Of a DNA stretch of 37,848 nucleotides, positions 21,134 through 28,955 are shown piece by piece. The stretch comes from Marinobacterium sp. (GTDB taxonomy: Bacteria > Pseudomonadota > Gammaproteobacteria > Pseudomonadales > Balneatricaceae), in NCBI GenBank assembly GCA_018623095.1, contig JAAZVX010000005.1:1-37848 (forward strand), written 5' to 3'. Both the position numbers and the translations under genes were made by a program. The notes under the pieces are model-generated. The model was not told the DNA's origin, searched no databases, and saw only the letters and a list, made by a program, of their open reading frames with translations. Each line of letters begins with the position of its first letter. Position 1 is the first letter of the stretch.

Positions 21134-21753
21134 GTTTCGATATCAAAAACGCTAATCAACAGCTAGCCAATTCTAGCCCCCAAGCGATTGTTAAGTGGGC
21201 CATTCAGCAGGGTAGTAACCCGATCATTACGACCAATTTTCGTCCCTACGAATCGGTCATACTGCATCTGGTTACATCGATTAAGCCGGACATTAAGGTG
21301 TTGTGGGTCGATTCGGGTTATAACACGTCGGCAACCTACCGTTTCGCAGAGAAGCTGATTAACGACCTCAATTTGAATCTGATTACCTATGTGCCTGCAC
21401 AAACAGCAGCGCATCGAAACGTGGTTATGGGTGGTATACCTGATGTGGACAGTCCGCTTCATGAAACCTTTACGCAACAGGTCAAAATTGAACCTTTTCA
21501 ACGTGCGTTGGCGGATCTAAAACCAGACGTCTGGTTTAACGCTATCCGCAAAGATCAGACAGAGTTTAGGCAGTCGCTAGATGTATTGAGTCTATCCAAG
21601 GATGGTGTGCTTAAAGTGGCACCACTGTTCGAGCAGACTGATGCCCAGCTAGAGGCCTACTTGAAAGAGTATAACTTGCCCAATGAGCATGACTATTTTG
21701 ATCCAACCAAAGCGATAGAGACCCGTGAGTGCGGGCTTCATACGCAACTGTAG
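21130..21753 (+). CDS. cysH: Phosphoadenylylsulfate (PAPS) reductase family protein
   Basis: ITTNFRPYESVILHLV, WVDSGYNTSATYRFAE, C-terminal ECGLH catalytic Cys; no paired Cys motifs of 4Fe-4S APS reductases. ATGA overlap with DUF934. Confidence 0.92.
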   Translation: MSFDIKNANQQLANSSPQAIVKWAIQQGSNPIITTNFRPYESVILHLVTSIKPDIKVLWVDSGYNTSATYRFAEKLINDLNLNLITYVPAQTAAHRNVVMGGIPDVDSPLHETFTQQVKIEPFQRALADLKPDVWFNAIRKDQTEFRQSLDVLSLSKDGVLKVAPLFEQTDAQLEAYLKEYNLPNEHDYFDPTKAIETRECGLHTQL

Positions 21754-21763
21754 AGCCAAGCTA

Positions 21764-23197
21764 ATGGAATATTTACCCCTCTTTTTTGACCTTAAAAACC
21801 GTCCCGTTCTGCTGGTGGGCGGTGGCGAGGTTGCACTGCGTAAAGCGCGACTGTTAACCCGTGCTGGCGCACTGATTCATCTCATTGCGCCAGAGGTGTG
21901 TGATGAGGTGAGCACGTTGGTCACTCAGAGCGGTGGCCATATAGAGCTGGGTGCATATCACAAATCATTATTGCAGGGTAGGGTGTTAGTCGTGGCTGCG
22001 ACGGATCATCAATCGCTTAATGAGTCGATCTCTTTTGATGCCCGTGCTGCCAATATTCCCGTTAACGTCGTAGATAGCCCAGCGCTCTGTACTTTTATCT
22101 TTCCAGCCATTGTCGATCGTTCACCGATTGTAGTGGGTATCTCTTCGGCGGGTAGAGCGCCGGTCTTGGCGCGCAATCTTCGTGCCCGTTTAGAGACGCT
22201 GATCCCACGGGGCTATGCTGATCTAGGTGCCTTGGTGGGTCGATTTAGGCAGCAGGTAAAACATAAATTTGCCACGGTTGATGGTCGCCGTAAGTTTTGG
22301 GAGGCGATTCTATCGGGTAGTGTCGCCGAAAAGGTGTTTGCTCAGCAGCACGATGAGGCAGAGCAGTTACTGAAAGCGGCCATTGACTCAGCGGAAGATA
22401 AAACCCCAATGGGTGAGGTTTACTTGGTCGGTGCGGGGCCAGGTGATCCTGAACTCTTGACGTTTAAGGCCCTTCGCTTGATGCAACAAGCCGATGTCGT
22501 TCTCTACGATGCGCTGGTTTCGCCTGAAGTGGTCGATCTCTGCCGCCGTGATGCTGATTTGATTTTTGTCGGTAAACGTCGTGATCAACATACTTTGCCA
22601 CAAGAGGGAATCAATGAACTGCTGGTAAAACACGCAAAACAGGGCAAACGAGTGGTTCGCTTAAAAGGGGGCGACCCTTTTATTTTTGGTCGTGGTGGTG
22701 AGGAGCTGCAGACATTGTCTGAGCAGGGGGTGCCGTTTCAGGTGGTGCCTGGAATTACAGCAGCCAGTGCGTGCAGTAGCTACTCCGGTATCCCTTTGAC
22801 TCACCGTGATTATGCTCAATCCGTTCGTTTTGTCACGGGTCAGTTAAAAGGCCGTAAAGAGCAATTAGATTTTTCAGACCTGCTAGCCACGAATGAGACG
22901 CTGGTCTTCTATATGGGTTTACACACTCTGCCCGATATATCGTCGGGGTTGATTGAGGCGGGGCGTTCTCCTTTGACACCGGTTGCAATTGTCTCGCGAG
23001 GTACTTGCAAAGACCAAAGAGTTTTGACCGGTTCACTGTCGACGATATCTGATCTACAAGAGCGAGCTCAACTTCCTGCGCCATCGATCATCATTGTGGG
23101 GGAGGTAGTAACGCTTCACTCAGAGCTAGCGTGGTTTGGCGATGTGCATCAAGAGGCGAATCACGCCCTGCAACAGGTTCAGCAGCTTTCTGCCTAA
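21764..23197 (+). CDS. cysG: Siroheme synthase (CysG: PC2 dehydrogenase/ferrochelatase plus uroporphyrinogen-III methyltransferase)
   Basis: MEYLPLFFDLKNRPVLLVGGGEVALRKARLL; VYLVGAGPGDPELLTFKALR; KGGDPFIFGRGGEE. Start set at Met14 of the listed ORF. Confidence 0.97.
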   Translation: MEYLPLFFDLKNRPVLLVGGGEVALRKARLLTRAGALIHLIAPEVCDEVSTLVTQSGGHIELGAYHKSLLQGRVLVVAATDHQSLNESISFDARAANIPVNVVDSPALCTFIFPAIVDRSPIVVGISSAGRAPVLARNLRARLETLIPRGYADLGALVGRFRQQVKHKFATVDGRRKFWEAILSGSVAEKVFAQQHDEAEQLLKAAIDSAEDKTPMGEVYLVGAGPGDPELLTFKALRLMQQADVVLYDALVSPEVVDLCRRDADLIFVGKRRDQHTLPQEGINELLVKHAKQGKRVVRLKGGDPFIFGRGGEELQTLSEQGVPFQVVPGITAASACSSYSGIPLTHRDYAQSVRFVTGQLKGRKEQLDFSDLLATNETLVFYMGLHTLPDISSGLIEAGRSPLTPVAIVSRGTCKDQRVLTGSLSTISDLQERAQLPAPSIIIVGEVVTLHSELAWFGDVHQEANHALQQVQQLSA

Positions 23198-23208
23198 AAG
23201 TGTTTTTA

Positions 23209-23226
23209 TTGGCACGATACTTGCTT
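23209..23226 (+). promoter_or_regulatory. Sigma-54 (-24/-12) promoter
   Basis: TTGGCACGATACTTGCTT: exact match to YTGGCACGRNNNTTGCW with correct GG-N10-GC spacing, ~65 bp upstream of the sensor gene. Confidence 0.85.
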
Positions 23227-23289
23227 TGTACTTAACAGATAAGGACCCAAGAGTAGGGTACCTGTTTTAGGTATAGAGAAGGTATTTAC

Positions 23290-24759
23290 GTGTTAATAAC
23301 GAGCTGTTTTTATAGATTTTGCGTCGCAATTTGCAAAAAAATGGCACATTTAAAATGGCGACGGCTGATCGGTCTGTTGTTCCTATTCCAGCTCTCTGCG
23401 CTGGCTTCAACAGAAAAACCAGTTGACTCTAACTATGTGTTGATTCTCTTTACTGGCCATGAACAGATTCCTTTTCAACAGGAGATTTTTCAAGGGTTCA
23501 TCGATGAGCAGTACCGTCTGGTATTTGATCAACCAGAGCTGTTCTCAAAAGAGATTCGTATCAACAGATTGGACGCTTTCAGAAAAGACTCCTCCTACTT
23601 AAATCGTAAAATTGAGTCTCTCTATAAAAATTACCCGTCACTACCCGGTACTATCATTGCGGAAGGGAATTTTGCGGTCAGGGTGGCGCAGGGTCTTTCC
23701 AATAAAACCACCCAAAACATTGACCTGTTTGCTATCAATACCAGTAATGTATCGCTACCTGGATTTTCAAAAGCGGAGCTGTTTGATCTGGAGACCAACC
23801 TTGATTCCGTCGACAAACTCTTTCCGGATCTTAAAGAGCTGGTTGTGCTTGCACCAGCTTCACGTCGGTACGAGGTCGAGGATCTTTGGGATTTTAACTA
23901 TGCCGATCAATTCCAGTTAACCCTGCTCGATGATTCACTGAGCTTTGATGAGACGATAACAGCCTTAAAGGCGCTACCCCCTGAAAGTGCCATTCTTTGG
24001 GTGGGGCGTGGTACAAGTTCGATTGCCAATGATGGTCTGCCCATTCAGTTAATCCACCAAATAGTCGAGCTGGGCGTGGCACCGTTGTTGTCGATGCAAG
24101 GTTCCACGCTGCTGGCAGGTGGTTTGGGTGGTTACACAACGCCTTCAAGAGAGATAGGCCAAAAGATTGCGCAACTGGCTTATAACCAACCTGAAGGGTT
24201 TGAACCGCCTCAAAAACAGTTCATCTTTGATTACAACGAACTAGATCGGTGGCAAGCGGATACGTCCAAACTGGAGGGGGCTATCTCGATCGTCAATGAG
24301 CCTGTCTCTGTATTTACCAAACGTCAGGTTCAGCTCTTCACTCTTTTGGCGCTATTTACCATTGCAATTTTCTCACTTCTGTTTGCATGGTGGTTAAGAC
24401 GGCAGTTAAAGGTACGAAACGAACAGTTCGCTAAAATAGAGGCGCTGGATGCGCAACTTCATTTAGCGATATCCGCCGCTAAATTGGCGCTCTTTGAGGA
24501 AAACGTCACTCTGCAGACAGCTAAATGGATAGTAGCGCCTTCTGATGAACCTAACGATCCGTTGGTTGGTGAGTCGAGGTTAAATGCCACCGAGCCCCAA
24601 TACCGCACTCTAATCAACGAGATGCTTGAGCAAATAGGAGAGGTGGTTGAATACCCGATTTACATTGAGGATTTGAAACGGACTAAATGGGTTAGAAGTG
24701 CTGTGATCGGCTTGCGGACCAATGAAAACGGCGAACTGATTCGACTGCAGATTTCGTAG
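23290..24759 (+). CDS. N-terminal half of hybrid sensor kinase: signal peptide, ABC-substrate-binding-like periplasmic sensor, TM, PAS-like region; ends at in-frame TAG
   Basis: Signal peptide-like IGLLFLFQLSALAS, periplasmic domain, TM VQLFTLLALFTIAIFSLLFAWWL, then PAS-like region ending GELIRLQIS-stop. Start may be GTG 23290 or ATG 23341. Confidence 0.8.
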   Translation: MLITSCFYRFCVAICKKMAHLKWRRLIGLLFLFQLSALASTEKPVDSNYVLILFTGHEQIPFQQEIFQGFIDEQYRLVFDQPELFSKEIRINRLDAFRKDSSYLNRKIESLYKNYPSLPGTIIAEGNFAVRVAQGLSNKTTQNIDLFAINTSNVSLPGFSKAELFDLETNLDSVDKLFPDLKELVVLAPASRRYEVEDLWDFNYADQFQLTLLDDSLSFDETITALKALPPESAILWVGRGTSSIANDGLPIQLIHQIVELGVAPLLSMQGSTLLAGGLGGYTTPSREIGQKIAQLAYNQPEGFEPPQKQFIFDYNELDRWQADTSKLEGAISIVNEPVSVFTKRQVQLFTLLALFTIAIFSLLFAWWLRRQLKVRNEQFAKIEALDAQLHLAISAAKLALFEENVTLQTAKWIVAPSDEPNDPLVGESRLNATEPQYRTLINEMLEQIGEVVEYPIYIEDLKRTKWVRSAVIGLRTNENGELIRLQIS

Positions 24760-24762
24760 GAT

Positions 24763-25914
24763 GTGTCGGACCTTAAAGATAGTGAGCAGTCATTATCTGA
24801 TGCATTAAAACGCCTTGAATCGGTTATCCAAAAACAGAAGCAGATGTTTGCAGTGATTGGTCATGAATTACGAACTCCGGCTGCTACACTAAATATGATG
24901 TTGGATGCGGACAATTCGGCTATTACAGAGTCATTTGATGATATCCGCTCAACAAGTCAGCATCTGTTAGCGGTACTGGATGATTTACGAACGGTGGTTG
25001 AACCAGAGCTGATTCAAGAGAGAGAACTCTCTAATGCTCGCCCGTTAGAGATCATCGAGAGATCTCTGACACCGCTTAAAGCGATGCTCGATAAACAGCA
25101 GATTCGCTGCAGAGTTAAATCCAATGATTTGGCAGCTCATCCATTCAATCTCGATCAGCGAGGTATTCGACAGGTTTTAACCAATTTAGTTAAAAATGCG
25201 GTTGTGCACGGTCAAGGAAGTAGGATTCAGATTCAGGTCGATGTGACAGCTCCTACTTCAGCCAGTGAGAGGGCTCTACATCAGCTACGCATCAGGGTTG
25301 AAGATGATGGACGTGGAATTCCGTCTTCTCAATATGAGTCGATCTTTGAGCCGTTCGAAAGGGGCGATACGGATGCGGATGGAACGGGATTAGGGCTGCA
25401 TATCTGTCGTGAGATCATTCAAGCTAATGGCGGGACGCTCAATGTTAAAGAGAGTGAGGCGCTAGGAGGTGCTTGCTTCACAATCGATATGACTGTTGAG
25501 CCATGGCAGTCAGCAATCCCAGATGAGACTGCATCAATGGTATCACTAGAGGGTTTGAGTGTTTTAATGGCAGAAGATAATTTGATGCTCAGAAAGCTCA
25601 GTGAAAACTTACTGCAAAAACTGGGTGCTAACCCTGTACTAGTAGAAAATGGCCAACTGGCCCTAGATCAGTTTAATAATCAAAAATGGGACCTGATCAT
25701 AACGGATATATTTATGCCGGAGATGAACGGTTATGAATTGGTTGAGGCGATTCGTGCGACGGGAAGTCGCGTAAAGGTGTTAGGGGTAACCGCCGCAACG
25801 GTTGGCAACGAACGAGACCTGTTGCTGAAAGCTGGCGCTGATGTTGTTATGGGGAAACCAATCACGTCAGACTCTTTGCAAAATGCTCTGTTGCAGTTAC
25901 AGCTAAGGGTGTGA
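24763..25914 (+). CDS. C-terminal half of hybrid sensor kinase: HisKA, HATPase_c, receiver domain
   Basis: H-box VIGHELRTPAATL, N-box TNLVKNAVVHG, G-boxes DDGRGIP/GTGLGLHICREI, receiver DLIITDIFMPEMNGYELV...GKPI. Same frame as the preceding ORF, separated only by TAG GAT. Confidence 0.85.
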   Translation: MSDLKDSEQSLSDALKRLESVIQKQKQMFAVIGHELRTPAATLNMMLDADNSAITESFDDIRSTSQHLLAVLDDLRTVVEPELIQERELSNARPLEIIERSLTPLKAMLDKQQIRCRVKSNDLAAHPFNLDQRGIRQVLTNLVKNAVVHGQGSRIQIQVDVTAPTSASERALHQLRIRVEDDGRGIPSSQYESIFEPFERGDTDADGTGLGLHICREIIQANGGTLNVKESEALGGACFTIDMTVEPWQSAIPDETASMVSLEGLSVLMAEDNLMLRKLSENLLQKLGANPVLVENGQLALDQFNNQKWDLIITDIFMPEMNGYELVEAIRATGSRVKVLGVTAATVGNERDLLLKAGADVVMGKPITSDSLQNALLQLQLRV

Positions 25915-25937
25915 TTATATCTAATCTTTAATGTTTA

Positions 25938-26204
25938 TTGAGAGCGTTTGGCTTGTCTAATTGGTTCGTTTACGTCGTTCGTTGTTCCGATCACACACTC
26001 TATACAGGCGTTACCACGGATCCATTTAGACGACTTCGTCAACACAATGGTGAACTTGTTGGTGGCGCTAAATACACACGAGCTAGGCGGCCCGTAGAGC
26101 TAGTTTGGAATGAGCAACATGCAGATCGTTCAAGTGCCACGAAGCGCGAATATGCAATTAAGCAGATGACTTTACAGCAAAAAAATCAATTAATAGCGTC
26201 GTGA
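25938..26204 (+). CDS. GIY-YIG nuclease superfamily protein (YhbQ/UPF0213-like)
   Basis: FVYVVRCSDHTLYTGVTTDPFRRLRQHNGELVGGAKYTRARRPVELVW; TTG start. Confidence 0.93.
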   Translation: MRAFGLSNWFVYVVRCSDHTLYTGVTTDPFRRLRQHNGELVGGAKYTRARRPVELVWNEQHADRSSATKREYAIKQMTLQQKNQLIAS

Positions 26205-26367
26205 CACTCAGATTCACTTTATCTTACTGAAAGAATTAATTTCAGTTGATCTCTGATTGCATCGGACTAAACTTAATATTGAAAAGTCTGAAGCTGACAA
26301 CCAGCGGTTGGCTTACCTGGCCCGGGTTTTAAGGGTATTATGAGTCGAAATATAACTTTCGGCCAAG

Positions 26368-26424
26368 CGGGCGGCAACTCACTGTTTAGAAGTTATAGTT
26401 AACAGTATGAGTGTCGCCCGTTTT
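26368..26424 (+). terminator. Long imperfect hairpin with T-tract between GIY-YIG gene and deaD
   Basis: CGGGCG...CGCCCG outer stem followed by TTTT on +, with inner matches ACTC/GAGT and ACTGTT/AACAGT. Confidence 0.45.
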
Positions 26425-26428
26425 CATA

Positions 26429-28168
26429 TCAGGCTTTTTCAGCGCGTGGCTTGCGATTGCCTTTAGGTTTGCTGTTGCGATCGCGTGGTGGTCCCTTGCG
26501 GCGCGTTGGCTTGCCTGACATCTCATCCTGCCATGGACGAATTGACAGCTGTTTACCACAGACGCGAGCATCGGCAATTTTCTTCAACTGTCCATGTTTG
26601 AGATCATTTGGAAGATCGATCGTTGAGAAGTTCTCGCTGATGCTGATTCGACCAATCATATCACTGCTGATGTTTGCTTCGTTTGCAATGGCACCGACGA
26701 TGTTGCCTGGTTTAACACCTTGTTGGTGGCCAACGCCAATCCAGTAGCGTGTTTTACCTTCATCGGCACCAGCATCACGACGCGGTTTGCGATCGCCACG
26801 TTCAGTGCGCTCACGACGTGGACGCTCTTTAAAGCTTGGCTCTTTTTCATCCAGATAGAATGGCTTATCTTTGTAGACAAGCTGGAGCGCTGCCGCCGCT
26901 AGGGCTGAGGCTGTAATGCCGCTCTCAGTCACCAATTCATTAATCAAGTTGTGGAAGTCGGCTGTTTGGGGCTTATCAATCGCATTAACAAGACGCTCTT
27001 TAAGACGCTGTGAACGTAACTGGTTGAGTGCTTTCGCATCGGGCAGTTCAAGTTTCTCTAGCGGTGAACGAGTGTGGCGCTCAATGGATTTAAGCAGACG
27101 GCGTTCACGATGAGTGACAAACAGAACGGCATCACCTTGGCGACCGGCACGACCGGTACGACCAATACGGTGAACGTAAGACTCAACATCGTATGGGATA
27201 TCGAAGTTGATTACGTGACTAATACGCTCAACGTCAAGACCACGTGCGACCACATCGGTCGCTACAACCACGTCTAATTTACCTGACTTGAGGCGGCCCA
27301 CAACGCGCTCACGTTGTGCTTGCTGTATGTCACCGTGAAGAGCAGCGGCGTAGAAACCTGCCTGAACCAGCTGTTCTGATAGCTCTTCCGTTGCTGTTTT
27401 AGTCCTTACGAAGATCAGGGCAGCATCGTGCTCATGCATCTCTAGTAGGCGAGTCAGCGCCTGGAACTTAGAGAGGCCGCGAACTTCCCAAACGCGCTGG
27501 CGAATGGTGCTGGCTGTCTCGGTTTTGCTCTGAATCTTAACGTGGACTGGGTTTTGTAGGTAGCGCTCAGTGATCGTTTTGATCTCACGCGGCATGGTCG
27601 CAGAGAATAGTGCAATCTGACGAGTCGGTGGTGTGTGCTCTAGCACCCATTCAACATCGTCAATAAAGCCCATGCGAAGCATCTCATCCGCTTCATCAAG
27701 TACCAAGCATTCCAACTTGTCTAGGCTCAGAGATCCACGACGCACATGGTCCATCACGCGGCCCGGTGTACCGATAATGACATGGACGCCTTTACGAAGA
27801 GAACGCAGTTGAGTGTCGTAACCCTGACCGCCATAGATCGAAAGGGTGCGGAGACCCGGAATGTATTTTGAGTATTTCTCACACGCTTCAGCCACTTGAA
27901 TAGCTAGCTCACGAGTAGGAGCAAGGACCAAGACCTGTGGGTGCATCTTGCTGGTATCTACGTTCTGTAGAAGAGGCAGTGCAAACGCGGCGGTTTTACC
28001 GGTGCCCGTTTGTGCTTGACCTAATATATCTCGACCATCAAGTAGCGCCGGAATAGCACCTGCTTGGATAGGAGAAGGGGTTTCGTAGCCTACGTCAGAG
28101 AGCGCTTCAAGAATAGGCGTGCTTAAGCCGAGATCACCAAATGTGATCGGCTGATCAGTATCAGACAT
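26429..28168 (-). CDS. deaD: ATP-dependent RNA helicase DeaD/CsdA
   Basis: AQTGTGKTAAF, VLDEADEMLRMGF, SATMP, HRIGRTGRAGRQG; C-terminal DbpA-like RNA-binding domain and basic tail. Confidence 0.97.
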   Translation of the reverse strand: MSDTDQPITFGDLGLSTPILEALSDVGYETPSPIQAGAIPALLDGRDILGQAQTGTGKTAAFALPLLQNVDTSKMHPQVLVLAPTRELAIQVAEACEKYSKYIPGLRTLSIYGGQGYDTQLRSLRKGVHVIIGTPGRVMDHVRRGSLSLDKLECLVLDEADEMLRMGFIDDVEWVLEHTPPTRQIALFSATMPREIKTITERYLQNPVHVKIQSKTETASTIRQRVWEVRGLSKFQALTRLLEMHEHDAALIFVRTKTATEELSEQLVQAGFYAAALHGDIQQAQRERVVGRLKSGKLDVVVATDVVARGLDVERISHVINFDIPYDVESYVHRIGRTGRAGRQGDAVLFVTHRERRLLKSIERHTRSPLEKLELPDAKALNQLRSQRLKERLVNAIDKPQTADFHNLINELVTESGITASALAAAALQLVYKDKPFYLDEKEPSFKERPRRERTERGDRKPRRDAGADEGKTRYWIGVGHQQGVKPGNIVGAIANEANISSDMIGRISISENFSTIDLPNDLKHGQLKKIADARVCGKQLSIRPWQDEMSGKPTRRKGPPRDRNSKPKGNRKPRAEKA

Positions 28169-28175
28169 CAGATTT

Positions 28176-28224
28176 CCTGCTTTTAAGGGATCCCGTTACC
28201 CGCGGCCCGTATGTCAAAAGCAGG
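28176..28224 (-). promoter_or_regulatory. SD-sequestering leader hairpin upstream of deaD
   Basis: mRNA CCUGCUUUU...AAAAGCAGG 9-bp perfect stem; the 3' arm contains the AGG of the deaD SD (AAAAGCAGGAAATCTG-ATG). Confidence 0.6.
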
Positions 28225-28299
28225 TGGAGGATCGTTGAAAGAGGCGAGAATTATACAGACTTTAGGCCAATTAGCCAGCTGTTTGTTTTTTGATCAACC

Positions 28300-28324
28300 A
28301 AAAAGCCCGCTGAGGTAGCGGGCT
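28300..28324 (-). terminator. Rho-independent terminator of the GST gene
   Basis: Minus strand AGCCCGC-TACCTCA-GCGGGCT-TTTT directly after the stop codon. Confidence 0.9.
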
Positions 28325-28330
28325 GTGGTA

Positions 28331-28951
28331 TCAATTATTGGGCATCTCAAGCCCTTTGGATACAAACTCAAACCCTTTCATGCGCTCAATATACTGTGCA
28401 ACATTCGGGTATTGATCGGGCTCTATTCTTTGAAACTCAAAACGGTTTGCCCAAGGAAATATTGCAAAGTCTGCAATAGAGAGCTGATCGCAGACAAAGT
28501 CACGTCCTTGTAGCTGTTTATCAAGCACACCCCAGAGGCGATGAGCCTCTTTGCAGTAGCGCTCAACTGCATAGGGGATCGGTTCTGGAGCAAACTTGTT
28601 GAAGTGGTGAGCTTGTCCCAACATAGGACCAAAGCCACCCATCTGCCACATTAGCCACTGCATGACCTGCCAGTGTGCTTTAGGTTCTGTTGGCAAAAAC
28701 TGGCCAGTTTTTTCGGCGAGGTAGATCAGAATTGCGCCAGTTTCAAATAGAGAAATAGGCTCACCATCAGGGCCGTCGTGATCAACAATGGCGGGGATCT
28801 TGTTATTTGGGCTGATGGCCAGAAAGTCAGGTGCAAACTGTTCATTGTTTAGAATGTCGACTTTGTGCAGTTGATACTCTAAGCCGCAGGCTTCAAGCAT
28901 GATGCGTATTTTATGGCCGTTTGGTGTACCCCAGGTGTAAAAATCGATCAT
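28331..28951 (-). CDS. Glutathione S-transferase family, YfcG-like disulfide-bond oxidoreductase
   Basis: MIDFYTWGTPNGHKIRIMLEACGL, ISPNNKIPAIVDH, SLFETGAILIYLAEKTG, GGFGPMLGQAHHFN as in YfcG. Confidence 0.92.
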   Translation of the reverse strand: MIDFYTWGTPNGHKIRIMLEACGLEYQLHKVDILNNEQFAPDFLAISPNNKIPAIVDHDGPDGEPISLFETGAILIYLAEKTGQFLPTEPKAHWQVMQWLMWQMGGFGPMLGQAHHFNKFAPEPIPYAVERYCKEAHRLWGVLDKQLQGRDFVCDQLSIADFAIFPWANRFEFQRIEPDQYPNVAQYIERMKGFEFVSKGLEMPNN

Positions 28952-28955
28952 ATGA

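Noticed and set aside
24757-24759. TAG as a recoded pyrrolysine or selenocysteine codon
   Set aside because: Selenocysteine uses TGA, and pyrrolysine is not expected in this lineage or in a PAS/kinase linker; nonsense mutation, error or readthrough is more plausible.
26720-27277. Plus-strand ORFs opposite deaD (26720-26902, 26916-27113, 27074-27277)
   Set aside because: Antisense to a well-supported helicase gene; no domain or SD support.
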